A DNA stretch of 5,095 bases from JBEKZQ01 sp049509675 (lineage in GTDB: Bacteria > Planctomycetota > Planctomycetia > Pirellulales > Thermoguttaceae). The stretch is taken from positions 1 to 5,095 of the forward strand of contig JBEKZQ010000447.1 in NCBI GenBank assembly GCA_049509675.1, written 5' to 3'. A program made the translations under genes and the position numbers. Under the pieces are notes generated by a model. That model made no database searches, was not told where the DNA came from, and saw only the letters and a list, made by a program, of their open reading frames with translations. Within the stretch, counting starts at the first letter, position 1. Each line of letters starts with the position of its first letter. Shown in pieces: positions 3,547 to 5,095 of this stretch.

Positions 3547-5095
3547 CTGAACACGACCTCGAACAAGCCATTTTGGAATTCGTCTCCCGGCCCGGCTATC
3601 GCCCCATGAAGCCGCGAATGATCGCCGCGCGACTGGGGGTGCCGAAGGACCGGGCCGCCGAACTGAAGCAAGTCATCAAACGCCTGGTGCGCCGCCGACA
3701 ACTCACCTACGGCTCGAATCACCTGATCCAGCCGCCCTCCGCCGGGCAGGCGGCCGAGAAACTGGTCGTCGGCGCCTTTCACCGCACCCAGAAGGGTTTT
3801 GGCTTCGTCCGACCGCTGGAGGCCGCCGCTGCGGGAGTCAAAGACAAGGACATTTTCGTGCCGGCCAAGTGGAGCGTGGATGCGGCCGACGGCGACGTGG
3901 TCTCGGTGCGGCTGCACAAGCGGCGGCCGGAAGACCCCGGGCCGCGCGGCGAGATCGTCGAGGTCATCGAGCGCGAGACGCACCAGTTCGTGGGCACCTA
4001 CAGCGAATCGCACGGCGGGGCCTACGTGCAGATCGACGGCACGGTTTTTGCGCAGCCGATCTACGTGGGCGATCCCGGCGCCAAGACCGCCCGGCCCGGC
4101 GACAAGGTGGTCGTCGAGATGATCCGCTTCCCCTCGGCGGTCCACGACGGCGAGGGCGTGATCACCGAGGTGCTGGGCGCGTCCGGCCAGCCGGGGGTCG
4201 ACACGCTGTCGATCATCCGCGAGTTCAATCTGCCCGAGCCGTTCGCCGCCGACGCCCTGGAAGAGGCCCGGCGGGAAGCGGAGAAGTTCGACGAAGCGGC
4301 GCTGGAGGGCCGCAAGGATTTGACGGGCGAAACGATCTTGACCATCGACCCGGTCGACGCCCGCGACTTCGACGACGCCATTTCGCTCGAGCGCCTGGAC
4401 AACGGCAACTGGTGGCTGGGCGTTCACATCGCCGACGTTTCGCACTTCGTGCGTCCGGCCACGGCCCTGGACCGCGAGGCGCACAATCGCGGCACCAGCG
4501 TCTACTTGCCAGACCGCGTGCTGCCCATGCTGCCGGAGATCATCTCCAACGCCCTGGCCAGCCTTCAGCCGGGCAAGACGCGTTACACCAAGAGCGTTTT
4601 CATGGAGTTCACGCCCGAGGGGCTGCGCACGCACGCCGAGTATCACACGGCCGCCATCCGCAGCAGCAAGCGGCTGACGTACGAACAGGTGGATGCGTTT
4701 CTGGCCGATCGCCCGGCGTGGCGGCGGAAGCTGGGAGCGAAGGTTCATGCACTGTTGGAGCGCATGCACGAGTTGGCGATGGTCCTGCGCGGGCGGCGGC
4801 TCAAACATGGGGCGCTGGAGTTGAACATGCCGGAGTTGAAGGTCGAGCTCGACTCGTCCGGCCGCGTGCTGGGGGCGCACGTCGTCGAGAATACGGAGAG
4901 CCACCAGATCATCGAGGAGTTCATGCTGGCGGCCAACGAGTCGGTGGCGGAAATGCTCCGCGACCGCGGGGTGGCTTTCTTGCGCCGCGTCCACGGCGCG
5001 CCCAGCCCGCTGAAAATCAAGGCGCTGGCGGAGTTCATTCGCGAGCTGGGTTTTCCGGTGTCCGGCCTGGAAAGCCGCTTCGAGTTGCAGAAGCT
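3543..5095 (+). CDS. rnr: Ribonuclease R, 3'-5' exoribonuclease (partial, C-terminus beyond window)
   Basis: The first 517 residues are present. Domain order is that of RNase R: an N-terminal winged helix (about 6-63), a first cold-shock domain (75-127, with KGFGFV and DIFVPA), a second cold-shock-like domain (149-211) and the RNB catalytic domain from about 257. The metal-binding aspartates are visible in TIDPVDARDFDDAI as Asp269, Asp275, Asp277 and Asp278, matching E. coli 272, 278, 280 and 281. The RGTSVYLPDRVLPMLPE motif supplies Tyr321. The rest of RNB and the S1 domain are outside the window. The enzyme degrades structured RNA, including rRNA and mRNA, processively in the cytoplasm. The start overlaps the small basic gene by ATGA and lacks a clear ribosome binding site, so translation probably depends on that gene. 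The N-terminal winged helix favours RNase R over RNase II. Third codon positions are strongly GC-rich. Confidence 0.95.
   Translation, partial: MTEHDLEQAILEFVSRPGYRPMKPRMIAARLGVPKDRAAELKQVIKRLVRRRQLTYGSNHLIQPPSAGQAAEKLVVGAFHRTQKGFGFVRPLEAAAAGVKDKDIFVPAKWSVDAADGDVVSVRLHKRRPEDPGPRGEIVEVIERETHQFVGTYSESHGGAYVQIDGTVFAQPIYVGDPGAKTARPGDKVVVEMIRFPSAVHDGEGVITEVLGASGQPGVDTLSIIREFNLPEPFAADALEEARREAEKFDEAALEGRKDLTGETILTIDPVDARDFDDAISLERLDNGNWWLGVHIADVSHFVRPATALDREAHNRGTSVYLPDRVLPMLPEIISNALASLQPGKTRYTKSVFMEFTPEGLRTHAEYHTAAIRSSKRLTYEQVDAFLADRPAWRRKLGAKVHALLERMHELAMVLRGRRLKHGALELNMPELKVELDSSGRVLGAHVVENTESHQIIEEFMLAANESVAEMLRDRGVAFLRRVHGAPSPLKIKALAEFIRELGFPVSGLESRFELQK

Noticed and set aside
3477..4994. Long open frame of 505 codons on the minus strand
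   Set aside because: It lies opposite the RNase R gene, whose domains and catalytic aspartates are clear. Its sequence is the low-complexity kind expected from antisense reading of GC-rich codons, and no family is recognisable.

Overview
The window looks like a bacterial chromosome segment, most likely from a planctomycete (inference). The reasons are a secreted HEAT-repeat protein with a short YRGKTLAQW-type lead-in after its signal peptide, a GC-rich RNase R gene, and intergenic DNA full of short degenerate word-like repeats (CACGGAT, CTGAACA, CCCGAA and ACAGGAAGAT types). I associate all of these with planctomycete genomes from memory. No rRNA, tRNA, CRISPR array, transposase or integrase gene is visible.

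Left part, minus strand (1-513): a small two-gene unit reads leftward. A promoter with a palindromic operator in its spacer (486-513) drives an ArsR/SmtB-type repressor (145-465). The next gene (1-56, cut by the window edge) begins like a single-domain rhodanese protein. ArsR plus rhodanese is a familiar sulfur or thiol stress pairing. This repressor lacks the classical metal-site cysteine position. A long inverted repeat made of 7-nt units fills the gap between the two genes and reaches into the arsR stop codon.

Middle intergenic region (514-1295): no convincing gene. It holds two further fold-back structures built from different short-word families. The first is nested (550-803), with outer arms of 11-nt period and inner arms of 9-nt period. 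The second (862-1184) has 33-nt arms matching at 29 positions and an 11-bp perfect outer arm pair. A plausible promoter (1195-1223) and a ribosome binding site then lead into the next gene.

Right part, plus strand (1296-5095): a 693-residue exported protein made almost entirely of about 20 HEAT repeats of 33 residues (1296-3377) comes first. After 49 nt containing a GC-rich hairpin comes a very basic 39-residue protein (3427-3546) that I do not recognise. It overlaps the start of an RNase R gene (3543-5095, cut by the window edge) by an ATGA. The small gene has a good ribosome binding site and the RNase R gene has none obvious, so the two are probably translationally coupled. No clear terminator separates the HEAT gene from this pair, so read-through is possible.

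The most interesting items are the unnamed basic peptide coupled to RNase R and the three consecutive fold-backs made of different short repeat words. I do not see a clear new defence or mobile system.
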